Source: Tistlia sp040905785 (GTDB taxonomy: Bacteria; Pseudomonadota; Alphaproteobacteria; Kiloniellales; DSM-21159). From it: a stretch of DNA of 64,000 bases. Positions 26,114-37,147 of this stretch are shown here, piece after piece (position 1 is the stretch's first letter; each line of letters starts with the position of its first letter). Under the pieces are notes generated by a model. The model was not told the DNA's origin. It saw nothing but the letters and a program-made list of their open reading frames with translations, and searched no databases. The stretch lies in NCBI RefSeq assembly GCF_040905785.1, contig NZ_JBBDQW010000072.1, forward strand, positions 184,016 to 248,015, read 5' to 3'. The translations under genes were made by a program, and so were the position numbers.

Positions 26114-26430
26114 GCCGAGAGGATTTCCTTGTCGTGCCGGATCGAGCGCCCGACGGGTGAAACGGAGCCGGTCAACACCCCCTGTCCTCGCCGTCGCCTA
26201 CCGCGGGAGCGCCTGTCGGCCGCTCGGGTTCAGGGGCCGAGCGGCGCTCGGGAGGACGGGCGGCGATGGTGGCGGGGGCGCTGCCCTTTGATGGCGGTCC
26301 GTCTAGCATCCCGTCCGGCCGACCGCAATCGCGATTGACAGCTTGTGAGCCCCTCTGCATCAGACCCGCCAGGGCGCGCGGGCCGGCCTCCCAAGTGCCA
26401 GCGCGCACTGCGCCGAACGACAGGAACGAA
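26114..26430. other. Divergent intergenic region, weak promoter candidate
   Basis: A 317-bp space between two divergent genes. TTGACA at 26335-26340 is a perfect -35 box, but 17 bp later there is only CATCAG, a poor -10, so a plus-strand promoter for the gene at 26431 is only possible. No repeat or RNA gene was recognised. Confidence 0.3.
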
Positions 26431-27606
26431 GTGACCGCGATCGGGCAGGGCCTCAGGGAGAACCTCAGCCGGGCTGCCGTCGCCGGTGGAGTCGCGGCCG
26501 CGCGGCTGCGCCGCCTCCTGCGCCCGGCGCGCGGGGAGGGGGCGCCGCGGGTGGTCTTCTTCGCGCACCTGAGCCAGGACGTCGCCGTGCTGGCGCCGCT
26601 GCTCGCCGAGGCGGCCCGGCGGCGCGACCTTGTCGCCGAGGCCTGGGCGACCGCCCGCCTGCAGCAGACCCACCCGGCGTCCCTCGAGTTGCTCGGCGCC
26701 GCGGGAACCCCGGTCCGTATCGTCGGGCACCAGTGGCTGCTCCTCGGGGCGGCGCCGGGCCTTGCGGCCTTCGACGCGCTGGTGACCGCCTCGGAGTCGA
26801 GCGCGCCGCCGCACCGCGTCGGCCACGCCCTGACGCGCGTCGCCGAGGCCGCCGGCCTCGCCACCTTCACGCTGCAGCACGGACTCGAGAACGTCGGCCT
26901 CACCTACTTCGACGCCGTCCATCGCCAGGTGCGCTTCGCTTCCAGGACGGTGTTGACCTGGGCCGAGCCGGATGGGCTGCCGGCGGAGGTGCCCGAGGCG
27001 ACGCGGGCGAAATGCCTGGCGGTGGGGCGGCCGGATTCGCTGCCCGCCCGAGGGCTCTTGCCGGGCGGGGACGGGCGCCCGCTTGTCTGCGTCTTCGAGA
27101 ACCTGCACTGGCACCGCTACGACGAGGCCTACCGCGCGGCCTTCTTCGACGATCTCGAGCGGGCGGCGGGCGAGCGGCGGGACCTGCGCTTCCTGCTCCG
27201 CCCCCACCCGGCGATCGGCGCGCGCAGCGCGGACCACGCGCGGCGCCTGGGCGCACTTCAGCGCGTCGAGGTCCTGGAGCCCGGCGATCCCGACCTGGGG
27301 CAGCTCACGGCCGCCGAGCTGGCCGCCGGCGCCCTCGCCGTCGTCACCACCCCCTCGACCGCCGCCCTCGATGCCGCCTGCGCGGGCCGGCCGGTGGCCG
27401 TGGCGGCCTACGGCCTCGCGTTGCCCGCCTACCGGCCGCTGCCGCTGCTCGCACGATCGGCGGACTGGCTCGACTTCCTCGAGGGCGCGGCCGAGGGCCG
27501 AGAGGAGCTCCAGGCCGCGGGACGCGAGTTCCGGGACCGCGTGCGCCTGCCGGGAGACGCCGCGGCGCGGGCCCTCGACCGGATCGTCGAGGGGGCCCGG
27601 GGCTAG
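26431..27606 (+). CDS. Putative GT-B glycosyl/glycerophosphotransferase
   Basis: A 391-residue protein from GTG 26431, preceded by AGGAACGAA. FTLQHGLENVG, RFLLRPHPAIG and VVTTPSTAALDAACAGRPVA correspond to the conserved blocks of CDP-glycerol transferases and KpsC/KpsS-like GT-B enzymes (QHG, RPHP, and S-T-ALEA). The short N-terminus is basic and helical. It stands alone on the plus strand and ends 7 bp before the convergent GT8 gene. The donor is not known. Confidence 0.7.
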   Translation: MTAIGQGLRENLSRAAVAGGVAAARLRRLLRPARGEGAPRVVFFAHLSQDVAVLAPLLAEAARRRDLVAEAWATARLQQTHPASLELLGAAGTPVRIVGHQWLLLGAAPGLAAFDALVTASESSAPPHRVGHALTRVAEAAGLATFTLQHGLENVGLTYFDAVHRQVRFASRTVLTWAEPDGLPAEVPEATRAKCLAVGRPDSLPARGLLPGGDGRPLVCVFENLHWHRYDEAYRAAFFDDLERAAGERRDLRFLLRPHPAIGARSADHARRLGALQRVEVLEPGDPDLGQLTAAELAAGALAVVTTPSTAALDAACAGRPVAVAAYGLALPAYRPLPLLARSADWLDFLEGAAEGREELQAAGREFRDRVRLPGDAAARALDRIVEGARG

Positions 27607-27613
27607 CGCGGCG

Positions 27614-28498
27614 TCACCACTCCGGGATGCCGCGCAGCCGGTCCCGGATGCGGTGGAACCAGGGCGCCCAGGTGGTGCGGCGGCGCAGGGCGCAGCGCAG
27701 CTTCCAGGACCTGTCGCTGCGCTGGTTCTGGAGCCGTCGCAGGTAGGGCGGCAGCCAGGCGCGCCGGGCGACGAGGATGCCGGCGATCGGGTGCCCGATC
27801 CAGCGCGGCAGGTCGGGGCTGACGTGTCCGGCGTTGATCTCCTGGGCGACCGTCGCCTCCGCGATCTCGCCCGCCTCCAGCGCCTCGCGCAGCGCGGCGT
27901 ACCAGAGGCCGCCATTGCGGTTGTAGGGATAGACCCAGGGCTGGCGCGGCATGTCGGTATAGTGCAGCAGGGCGGTTTCGCCGGGCTGGTAGCGCTCGAG
28001 GCTGTTCCAGCGCCGCGGCAGGCTCTCGCCCTTCTTCTCGTCCGGCACGAAGCCGAGCTCGTAGACCAGCTTCTCGTAGCTGTAGCGGCCGGCCTCAAGG
28101 TCGGCGATCAGGGCCTCGACGTCCCAGTCCAGCCGCGCGCAGTCCATCAGCAGCACGGCGTAGCGGGCCAGCCGGCCGCGCGCGGTCTCCTGTGCCGTAC
28201 CGAGCACGCCGAGCGGCCCCGGCATCGGCCAGCGCCACAGCTCGCCGATGTCGCTGAACACCAGCATGTCGGCATCCAGGTAGATGGCGCGGCCGCGGTA
28301 GCCGCAGTGCGCCGGTATCGCGAAGCGGTGGAAGGTAAAGCCGGTGCGCGAGCGCAGGGCGGGGTCGCGCGGCTCCGGGACCTCCAGGACGTCCAGCGGC
28401 GTGATCTCGACCGCCCGGCCGGCGTGGCGCCGGATACTCGCCGCCAGCACCTGGTAAGCAAGCACCTGATTCTCGTCGGTGCCGACGAAGACGCGCAC
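27614..28498 (-). CDS. Glycosyltransferase family 8-like
   Basis: A GT-A enzyme beginning VRVFVGTDENQV, with the DAD metal site in AIYLDADMLVF. HYTDMPRQPWVYPYN and a C-terminal Arg-rich tail (LRCALRRRTTW) follow. I choose GTG 28498 because the sibling GT8 also begins directly at this strand. The frame stays open upstream to TTG 28693 and would add 65 residues made partly of six-residue repeats (see the repeat entry). The adjacent AlgI gene is divergent. The closest relative in the window is the GT8 at 22979. Confidence 0.78.
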   Translation of the reverse strand: MRVFVGTDENQVLAYQVLAASIRRHAGRAVEITPLDVLEVPEPRDPALRSRTGFTFHRFAIPAHCGYRGRAIYLDADMLVFSDIGELWRWPMPGPLGVLGTAQETARGRLARYAVLLMDCARLDWDVEALIADLEAGRYSYEKLVYELGFVPDEKKGESLPRRWNSLERYQPGETALLHYTDMPRQPWVYPYNRNGGLWYAALREALEAGEIAEATVAQEINAGHVSPDLPRWIGHPIAGILVARRAWLPPYLRRLQNQRSDRSWKLRCALRRRTTWAPWFHRIRDRLRGIPEW

Positions 28499-28551
28499 CC
28501 GCCCCCCCGGATCGTCGTTGCCGCGCTCGGCCGGGGAGGAGGGCTGGCTCG

Positions 28552-28641
28552 CCACTGGCTTTTCCGCAACCACTCGGTTTTCCGCGACCACTGGGTTTTT
28601 CCGGGCTGCCAGGACTTTCCGGGACTCCTGGGCTTTTCCAG
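28552..28641. repeat. Five imperfect 18-bp tandem repeats
   Basis: Units start at 28552, 28570, 28588, 28606 and 28624. The first three follow CCACT-GGTTTTCCG, and the last two are more degraded. Read on the minus strand each unit gives six residues (AENRVV, AEKPVA and so on). Each also holds GGAAA about 5 bp before a GTG, like a repeated ribosome binding site plus start. The array lies just before the preferred start of the GT8 gene. Confidence 0.75.
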
Positions 28642-28807
28642 GAGGATGCCGTCCTGGCCGGCTACTGCTAGCGGCGGCACCCCCGCCGGTCAACCGGCTT
28701 GCCCTGCCCCGAAATGGTCACGACCGAGGCGGGTCCCGTTCGTTGACGGCCTGACGGATCGGGTGCATAGGGCGCCGCCTTCGCTTCGCGGCCGGAAATC
28801 CGCCCCC

Positions 28808-30229
28808 ATGGTGTTCAGTTCGGTCAGCTTCCTCTTCTATTTCCTGCCTGCGGTGATCCTCGGCTACTACCTGCTTCGGGGGCGCAGGCTGCGGAACGGC
28901 TGGCTGCTCCTGGCGAGTCTCGTCTTCTACGTCGCCGGCGGCGGCGCCTTCGTCTTCGTCCTGCTCGCCTGCATCGCGGTCAACTACCTGCTGGGCCTGC
29001 TGGCGGGCCAGGCCCGGGACCGGCGGGACGCCTGGATCGTCGGCGGCCTCAGCGTGGCGACCAACCTCTCGATCCTCGGCTACTACAAGTATTCGAACTT
29101 CCTTCTCGACCAGTACAACGTCGTCGGCGGCGTCGTCGGCCTGGCGCCCGAGTCCTTCGCCGCGGTCGTGCTGCCGATCGGCATCTCCTTCTACACCTTC
29201 CAGGCGATGAGCTACGTCTTCGACATCCTGCTCGGCGTCTCGCGCCCGAAGCGCAACCCGCTGGACTTCGCGCTCTATGTCGCCATGTTCCCGCAGCTGA
29301 TCGCCGGCCCGATCGTGCGCTTCCGCACGGTCGAGGAACAGCTCGGCCACCGCCGAGAATCCTTCGACGACTTCGCCCGCGGCGCGCTGCGCTTCTCCTG
29401 GGGCCTGGCCAAGAAGATCCTGATCGCCGACCAGGTCGGGCTGATCGCGGAGGCGGGCTACGGCGGCGAGACCGAGTGGACGAGCGCTACCGCCTGGCTG
29501 GTCGCCGTCGCCTACACGGTGCAGCTCTACTTCGACTTCTCCGCTTACAGCGACATGGCGATCGGGCTGGGGCGGATGTTCGGCTTCCGCTTCCCCGAGA
29601 ATTTCGCCCGCCCCTATTCGGCGGTCTCCATGACCGACTTCTGGCGGCGCTGGCACATGACGCTCTCCACGTGGTTCCGCGACTACCTCTACATCCCGCT
29701 CGGCGGCTCGCGGGTCTCGTCGCTGCGGATGTACGCCAACCTCGCCCTGGTGTTCCTGCTGACCGGCCTGTGGCACGGCGCCGCCTGGACGTTCGTGCTC
29801 TGGGGCGCCTACCACGGCGCGTTGCTGATCGCCGAGCGGGTCACCGGCCTGCGCGTCCTGGCGCCCGAGCGCCTCGCCGGGCTCCGGCGCCCGGCGACCC
29901 TGCTGCTGGTGATCCTGGGATGGATTCTCTTCCGGGCCAACAGCATGGAACAGGCGGAAACGATCTACGATAGCCTCTTCGCCTTCTCGGGCTGGAGCCT
30001 CTCGCCCAACGTCGCGGCGGTGCTGACCAACCAGGTCCTCGCGATGCTGGCGCTGGGCGCGGCGTCGGTCCTGCTGCCGGGGGGCTTCGTCACCGGCCTG
30101 TGGCTCCAAGAGGCGAGCGGCAGGACCGCGACGCTGGCGCGAGGCCTTCTCGTCTTCGGATTGCTGCCGTTCGTGCTGATTTACGCCATGGTCCAGACGT
30201 TCAGTCCCTTCCTGTACTATCAGTTCTGA
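28808..30229 (+). CDS. MBOAT O-acyltransferase (AlgI family)
   Basis: A 473-residue polytopic membrane protein that would pass acetyl groups across the membrane for glycan O-acetylation. The start is MVFSSVSFLFYFLPAV. Family motifs are LPIGISFYTFQAMSYVFD, PQLIAGPIVRF, FWRRWHMTLSTWFRDY and the catalytic-His block LTGLWHGAAWTFVLWG. The length is typical of AlgI/PatA. ATG 28808 is the only start that gives the usual N-terminal helix. It forms a two-gene unit with the AlgJ-like gene 11 bp downstream. Confidence 0.93.
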   Translation: MVFSSVSFLFYFLPAVILGYYLLRGRRLRNGWLLLASLVFYVAGGGAFVFVLLACIAVNYLLGLLAGQARDRRDAWIVGGLSVATNLSILGYYKYSNFLLDQYNVVGGVVGLAPESFAAVVLPIGISFYTFQAMSYVFDILLGVSRPKRNPLDFALYVAMFPQLIAGPIVRFRTVEEQLGHRRESFDDFARGALRFSWGLAKKILIADQVGLIAEAGYGGETEWTSATAWLVAVAYTVQLYFDFSAYSDMAIGLGRMFGFRFPENFARPYSAVSMTDFWRRWHMTLSTWFRDYLYIPLGGSRVSSLRMYANLALVFLLTGLWHGAAWTFVLWGAYHGALLIAERVTGLRVLAPERLAGLRRPATLLLVILGWILFRANSMEQAETIYDSLFAFSGWSLSPNVAAVLTNQVLAMLALGAASVLLPGGFVTGLWLQEASGRTATLARGLLVFGLLPFVLIYAMVQTFSPFLYYQF

Positions 30230-30240
30230 GGGAGGGCCCG

Positions 30241-31395
30241 ATGGCCCGCCGCAATCTGAAGCGTGTCCTGGGCGGCCTCCTGGTTTCGGCTGCCTTCGTC
30301 GGCCTGCTGTCGCTGCCGCTGGCCGCGCGTCTGGCGGGGGTCCCGCCGGCGGAGGTCGAGAACCGGCCCCTCGCCGAGGCGCCGCCGCTCCAATCCGAGG
30401 ATGTGCTGGAGCCCAACTACCTCGACGGCACCTGGGGCACCTTCCTTCAGGACCAGCTGGCCTTCCGGGAGTGGGCCCTGCACGCCAGGGCGCTGGTGTC
30501 GCTCCACCTCTTCGGCGAGAGCACCAGCCCGCGGGTCCTCGTCGGCGAGGAGGGTTTCCTGTTCTACGACCAGGAGATCGACCGGGGCTGCACGGAGAAG
30601 ATCGCGCCGGCGGAGCAGCTCGTCGCCAACGCGCGCGTCTGGGCCGACTACTTCAGAAGCAAGGGCGGCGAACTGCTGCTCGTGATCGTCCCGGACAAGG
30701 CGATGGTCTACCGCGACAAGCTGACGCCCGGCCAGCTCCAGCGCTACGCCTGCGTCGACCGGAAGAACGAGGCGGTGCGCGCGGGCCTCGCCGCGATCGA
30801 GAGCCTTGCGCTCATCGACCTCTATGCCGAGTTGAAGGCAGAGGCGGGGCGCAGCCCGGAGCCCATCTACTTTCGCACCGACACCCACTGGAAGTGGCGC
30901 CATAGCCTGACGATGGTCGAGCGCATTCTCGAGCACCTGAAGCCCGGGCTCTTCGACCCCGCCGACATCGTCCCCATCGACTCGCAGGCGCAGACCGATC
31001 TCGCGCTGATGCTGGGCCTCAGCAAGCGCGTCACGGTCACGGAGTTCGAGGCGGAACGACCCGGCGTCGAGCTGGATGTCGTCTTTCCCTCCGATTCCGT
31101 TCCGCGCGTGGCGCGCGGCAGGGGGCCGCCCGGAACCGACTTCGCCGAGCCAGCCATCTTCCTCGCGGATTCCTTCTTCAACCGGTCGAGAGCGGCGCTC
31201 GAGCCCTACATGGCGGAGCTCGTCCATCTCCGCCTGGAAGAGATCCAGTCGCCGGATGCCGCGGCGGCGATCCGGCGGAGCCGCTCGTTCATCGTCGAGG
31301 TCGCGATGCGCAACGTCTATGAGCTCTTCACCGAGGGGCTGACCCCCGAGACGCTCGAGCGGGTCACGGCCCGGCAGGAGGCCCTGCAACCTTAG
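30241..31395 (+). CDS. AlgJ/AlgX-like SGNH acetyltransferase
   Basis: A 384-residue protein with an N-terminal membrane anchor or signal (about residues 10-32, VLGGLLVSAAFVGLLSLPLA) and a periplasmic SGNH-like domain. It shows VLVGEEGFLFYDQE, the DxH-type RTDTHWKW and the nucleophile block FLADSFF. In alginate systems the AlgI membrane protein supplies acetyl groups and AlgJ/AlgX attaches them. The pair here with rmlB next to it suggests O-acetylation of a rhamnose-containing glycan and not alginate, as no alginate genes are seen. Confidence 0.85.
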   Translation: MARRNLKRVLGGLLVSAAFVGLLSLPLAARLAGVPPAEVENRPLAEAPPLQSEDVLEPNYLDGTWGTFLQDQLAFREWALHARALVSLHLFGESTSPRVLVGEEGFLFYDQEIDRGCTEKIAPAEQLVANARVWADYFRSKGGELLLVIVPDKAMVYRDKLTPGQLQRYACVDRKNEAVRAGLAAIESLALIDLYAELKAEAGRSPEPIYFRTDTHWKWRHSLTMVERILEHLKPGLFDPADIVPIDSQAQTDLALMLGLSKRVTVTEFEAERPGVELDVVFPSDSVPRVARGRGPPGTDFAEPAIFLADSFFNRSRAALEPYMAELVHLRLEEIQSPDAAAAIRRSRSFIVEVAMRNVYELFTEGLTPETLERVTARQEALQP

Positions 31396-31538
31396 GCGCA
31401 GGCTCGCGCAGCGGCCCCATCCCTGTTGACAGCGCCGGTCGCTTCGACCACGTTCCCGGCATCCTGCACCGGCTGTGCGCTGCGCCTCGCGCCCCGCGGA
31501 TCCGGCGCAGCGCCGCGACCGCCCGGAGTGCCCTCGCA

Positions 31539-32603
31539 ATGACGATCATCGTAACCGGCGGCGCCGGCTTCATCGGTTCGGCCGTCTGCCGGCACCTGGT
31601 CGCGCAGGCGGGCCGCCAGGTCGTCAACTTCGACAAGCTGACCTACGCCGCCGACCTCGGCACGCTGGCCTCGATCGAGGAAGACCCGCGCTATCGCCTG
31701 GTCCGGGGCGACATCGCCGATCGCGCAACGGTGCGCCGCCTGATTGAGGAGTGCCGTCCCTCCGCGATCATGAACCTGGCTGCGGAATCCCACGTCGACC
31801 GCTCGATCGACGCCGCCGACGACTTCGTGCGCACGAACGTCCAGGGCACCTTCGTGCTGCTGGAGGAGGCTCGCCGCTACTGGGCGGCCCTCGAGGGCGA
31901 CGAGCGGGAGGCGTTCCGCTTCCTGCACATCTCGACCGACGAGGTGTACGGCTCGCTGGGGCCGGAGGGCCTTTTCACCGAGACCACGGCCTACGATCCC
32001 TCCTCGCCCTATTCGGCGACCAAGGCGGCCTCGGACCATCTGGTGCGCGCCTGGGGGCGCACCTACGGCCTGCCGGTCCTGGTCACGAACTGCTCGAACA
32101 ACTACGGGCCCTACCAGTTTCCCGAGAAGCTGATTCCGCTGATGTGCCTGAGGGCGCTGCACGGCCAGGAGCTGCCGGTCTACGGAACAGGCGAGAACGT
32201 CCGCGACTGGCTGTTCGTCGAGGATCACGTCGAGGCCCTGGTGGCCGTGCTCAGGGGCGGTCGCGTCGGCGAGACCTACAACATCGGCGGCGGCTCGGAG
32301 CGCCGCAACCTCGAGGTCGTCCACGGCCTCTGCGACCTGCTCGACGAGCTGGCGCCGCCGTTGCCGGCCGGGCCGAGGCGGGAGCTGATCCGCTTCGTCG
32401 AGGATCGGCCGGGCCACGATGCCCGCTACGCTATCGACGCGACCAAGATCCGCGAGCAGCTCGGCTGGCAGGCGCGCCACGACTTCGCCGCCGGCCTGCG
32501 CGCCACGGTCGAATGGTATCTGGCGAACGAGGCCTGGTGGCGGCCTCTGCTCGAGAAGACCAATGCCCTGCAACGCCTCGGCGCGGCCAGGCGGCAGGCC
32601 TGA
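31539..32603 (+). CDS. rmlB: dTDP-glucose 4,6-dehydratase
   Basis: The second step of dTDP-L-rhamnose synthesis. The 354 residues carry the NAD-binding GGAGFIGSAVCRHL near the N-terminus, NLAAESHVDRSID, HISTDEVYGSLG and the catalytic YSATKAASDHLV. NNYGPYQFPEKLIPLM and NIGGGSERRNLEVV are also family-specific. ATG 31539 has GGAGTG upstream. A perfect TTGACA lies at 31426-31431 but its -10 (CACGTT) is poor. It is the last gene of the polysaccharide locus. Confidence 0.96.
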   Translation: MTIIVTGGAGFIGSAVCRHLVAQAGRQVVNFDKLTYAADLGTLASIEEDPRYRLVRGDIADRATVRRLIEECRPSAIMNLAAESHVDRSIDAADDFVRTNVQGTFVLLEEARRYWAALEGDEREAFRFLHISTDEVYGSLGPEGLFTETTAYDPSSPYSATKAASDHLVRAWGRTYGLPVLVTNCSNNYGPYQFPEKLIPLMCLRALHGQELPVYGTGENVRDWLFVEDHVEALVAVLRGGRVGETYNIGGGSERRNLEVVHGLCDLLDELAPPLPAGPRRELIRFVEDRPGHDARYAIDATKIREQLGWQARHDFAAGLRATVEWYLANEAWWRPLLEKTNALQRLGAARRQA

Positions 32604-33082
32604 TCCAGCCGGCGCCGGGGTGCCGTGGCCGTCCCGTAGCTTCGCCGCGGGCGCCCGGACCTCCCGCAAGGGGGGCCGTTTCGGGGATCGACCGGAGGCG
32701 GATCGAACTTCCTCGTCAGCCGCGCCGCGGCGCCAAATCACTTCGGCATCGCAATTTCCTCGCTTCCCGGCTAAGTTCGCCCGTCCTCGGCGTAGCGTTC
32801 TCCGCGGATGATCCGGTCAGGAGGGTGGCTGCGGCGGCGGACCATGTTTTTCCGACGCTGGCCGCGGAGTCACCATACGCGAGGGGCTTGATGACTCTGC
32901 CTTGGGGAGCCACGTAGGATGCTCACCCTGCGCCAAGCGGCAATGCCGGGACTCGCCCGGCCTCTCCTTTTGTCGGCGACGATCGCCCGTTGGCGCGGGG
33001 GCCGTCGGACATGAAACTGCAAAGTGGCCGTCGGTCCGCCCCTCCGAAAGGAGCAGATCGCGCCGGGAAACGAGGACGACCC
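32604..33082. other. Intergenic region before rpoD
   Basis: 479 bp with no gene I can support. In-frame starts at 32990 and 33011 would lengthen RpoD by up to 31 residues. The sequence contains TTGATG (32888-32893) and TAGGAT (32915-32920), but the 21-bp spacing is too long for a normal sigma-70 promoter. Confidence 0.5.
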
Positions 33083-35032
<1,950 letters not shown>

Positions 35033-35202
35033 AGCCTCGGGCGAGGGGACCGAAGCTCCCCGCTCCAGGCTTGCCCGCACTTGGGCACGCCGCGGCCACA
35101 ATCGTCCTCCACATTGGCTACTCAGGAGCGGTCCGTGACAGAAGCGCCGGCCAGAGTGGCTTGGCGCAGGGCCAGCGGACCGCTCGGGCCGGGAGAACGA
35201 GC

Positions 35203-36171
35203 ATGGTCATCGGCGAGCAGGCGGAGGCGGGGGGCAGCAGGGCGGTTGCGCGCCGCGGCGCCACGCCGCTGCCGTTGCCGGCCGGCCTCCACGAGCGGGT
35301 GGAGCGCGTGGCGGCCGACCTGCTGAGACCGGACGGCGAGCCCCCGGTCGACTTCACCGAGCCCTACGGCGAGCCGGCACTGACCCGACCCGACTCGGTC
35401 AGCTGGCAGATCTTCCGAAATCCCGTCTCGCTGATGATCGGTGGTGTCGCGGCCGTGATCCTGGAGCTCGCCGAGCCCCGGGTCCGTACGGCGATCTGGG
35501 ACCAGAGCAGCTTCCGCAGCGACCCCCTGGGGCGCCTGAAGCGCACCGGTCTGGCGGCCATGATCACGGTCTATGGCCCTCACAGCAACGCCGAGACGAT
35601 GATCGCCGGAATCCGGCGGATCCACGAGCGGGTCCGCGGCAAGGCGCCCGATGGCCGCGTCTACCGAGCCAGCGAGCCGGAGTTGCTCGGCTGGGTGCAG
35701 GCGACGGCCTCCTACGGCTTCCTGCAGGCCTATCACCGCTATGTCCGGCACCTCGAGCCGGCGCAGCGCGACCGTGCCTACGCCGAGGCCGCGGTGGCCG
35801 CCAGGCTCTACGGCGCCACCGAGGCGCCGCGCAGCGAGGCTGAGAGCGAGGCGCTCTTCGCCCGCACCGCCAGCACGCTCTCCGCCTCGCCCATTGTCTT
35901 CGAGTTCCTCGACACCGTCGCCCGCACGCCGGTGCTGCCGCGCGGCCTGCGCGCCTTCCAGCCGCTGCTGATTCGCGCTGCCGTCGACCTCGTCCCGGCG
36001 CCGATCCGGCAGACCCTGGAGCTGGGTCCCCAGCACGGCCTGGCCGCCTGGCAGCGCCTGACGGTGCGGGTCGCGGCGCGCACGGCCGACCGCCTGCTGC
36101 TGCGCAGCCACCCGGCGGTCCAGGCCTGCCGTCGTCTCGGCCTGCCCGACGACTACCTGCTCGGCCGCTAG
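35203..36171 (+). CDS. MpaB/Lcp-like oxygenase family protein (DUF2236)
   Basis: A 322-residue protein of the DUF2236 family, helical proteins that include latex-clearing and MpaB-type oxygenases. The segments SVSWQIFRNPVSLMIGGVAA, LKRTGLAAMITVYGPHSNAE, IRRIHERVRGKAPDGRVY and WVQATASYGFLQAYHRY correspond to the family core, with H-x3-R. The substrate is unknown. ATG 35203 has GGGAGAACGA before it. It lies 170 bp after rpoD and its end is 13 bp from the convergent regulator. Confidence 0.75.
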   Translation: MVIGEQAEAGGSRAVARRGATPLPLPAGLHERVERVAADLLRPDGEPPVDFTEPYGEPALTRPDSVSWQIFRNPVSLMIGGVAAVILELAEPRVRTAIWDQSSFRSDPLGRLKRTGLAAMITVYGPHSNAETMIAGIRRIHERVRGKAPDGRVYRASEPELLGWVQATASYGFLQAYHRYVRHLEPAQRDRAYAEAAVAARLYGATEAPRSEAESEALFARTASTLSASPIVFEFLDTVARTPVLPRGLRAFQPLLIRAAVDLVPAPIRQTLELGPQHGLAAWQRLTVRVAARTADRLLLRSHPAVQACRRLGLPDDYLLGR

Positions 36172-36184
36172 CCGGAGGCGGCGC

Positions 36185-37000
36185 TCAGACCTCGTCGACC
36201 TCCAGAACGTAGTCGCCCTCGGGGATGGCATTGCCGATCAGCGCGCGGATGCGCGGCTCGATCTCCGACTCCTCGAAGATGTCGGCGCCGGCCAGGGCGC
36301 GGCGCAGGTCGACCTCGCGGCCGATGAACTCGAGCAGCACCCGCGAGGCCGCCGGCTTGCGGCCGCGGCGCACCGGGCCTCCGGTCTGCACGCCGATCAG
36401 CTGGTCGATGCGGCTGCTGTAGGAGGGGAAGAGCATGACCTGGGTGACCGAGTTGCGCAGCATCGTCTCGTACTCGATCACCAGGATGCGCTCGGCAAGC
36501 AGCAAGGCCGCGCCCAGGTACTTCGAGACGTCGCTGTGGCCGTCGCGCGAGCGGGTGACCTCGATGTTCTTCCAGTAGGTCAGGCCCTGATGGCCGAAGA
36601 TCTGGACCAGCGACTTGATGATCTGGCCGGGATAGCCGAAGGAATAGAAGTAGCGGTAGTAGAACCCGTGGTAGCGGTCCAGGGAGCCGCTCTCGCGGTA
36701 GAGCGCCTCGAGGTGGCGCAAGGGCTCGCGCAGGGGGCCGTTCTCGAGCGGCCGGCGGCGCAGCGAGACCAGCTCGGCGAAGCGCTCGGGCTCGAGCAGC
36801 ATCTCCGACTCGGTGACGCCGAAGAAATCGCAGATCCGCCGCATGTTGTGGCGCGACGGGCGCGACGTGCCGCCGAGGTACTTGTTGAACTGCTGGCGGT
36901 TGAAGCCGAGCTTGCGGCAGGCCTCGGCGATCGAGGGATGGTAGCTGCAGAGCTGGCCGAGGTTGGCCGGAAAGGGATCGGGGGAGGGGCGGTCGCTCAT
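36185..37000 (-). CDS. XRE-family transcriptional regulator with C-terminal sensing region
   Basis: A 271-residue protein. An HTH is visible at residues 22-58 (SIAEACRKLGFNRQQFNKYL and a second helix pair). It is followed by about 200 residues without a motif I recognise. The region contains YYRYFYSFGYPGQIIKSLV and many charged residues. It is divergent from the CocE-type hydrolase at 37148 with 147 bp between the starts, so it may control that gene and the peptide importer behind it. The C-terminal half probably binds a ligand, which I cannot name. Confidence 0.75.
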   Translation of the reverse strand: MSDRPSPDPFPANLGQLCSYHPSIAEACRKLGFNRQQFNKYLGGTSRPSRHNMRRICDFFGVTESEMLLEPERFAELVSLRRRPLENGPLREPLRHLEALYRESGSLDRYHGFYYRYFYSFGYPGQIIKSLVQIFGHQGLTYWKNIEVTRSRDGHSDVSKYLGAALLLAERILVIEYETMLRNSVTQVMLFPSYSSRIDQLIGVQTGGPVRRGRKPAASRVLLEFIGREVDLRRALAGADIFEESEIEPRIRALIGNAIPEGDYVLEVDEV

Positions 37001-37147
37001 CGCCCTACCGCATACCGACGCCCGATCCGTGTCAAGTCGCGAAGCTTCGCGCAATTGCCAGCGGCCTCGCCGCTCGCCTCTGATGTCGGCAGAAGCTCCG
37101 CGTCCCCTTCGGGCCATCGGGGCAGCAGAGCAGAAAGGGCAGGGGCC

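Noticed and set aside
31426..31454. TTGACA as -35 of an rmlB promoter
   Set aside because: The matching -10 at 17 bp (CACGTT) is too poor. I kept it only as a note.
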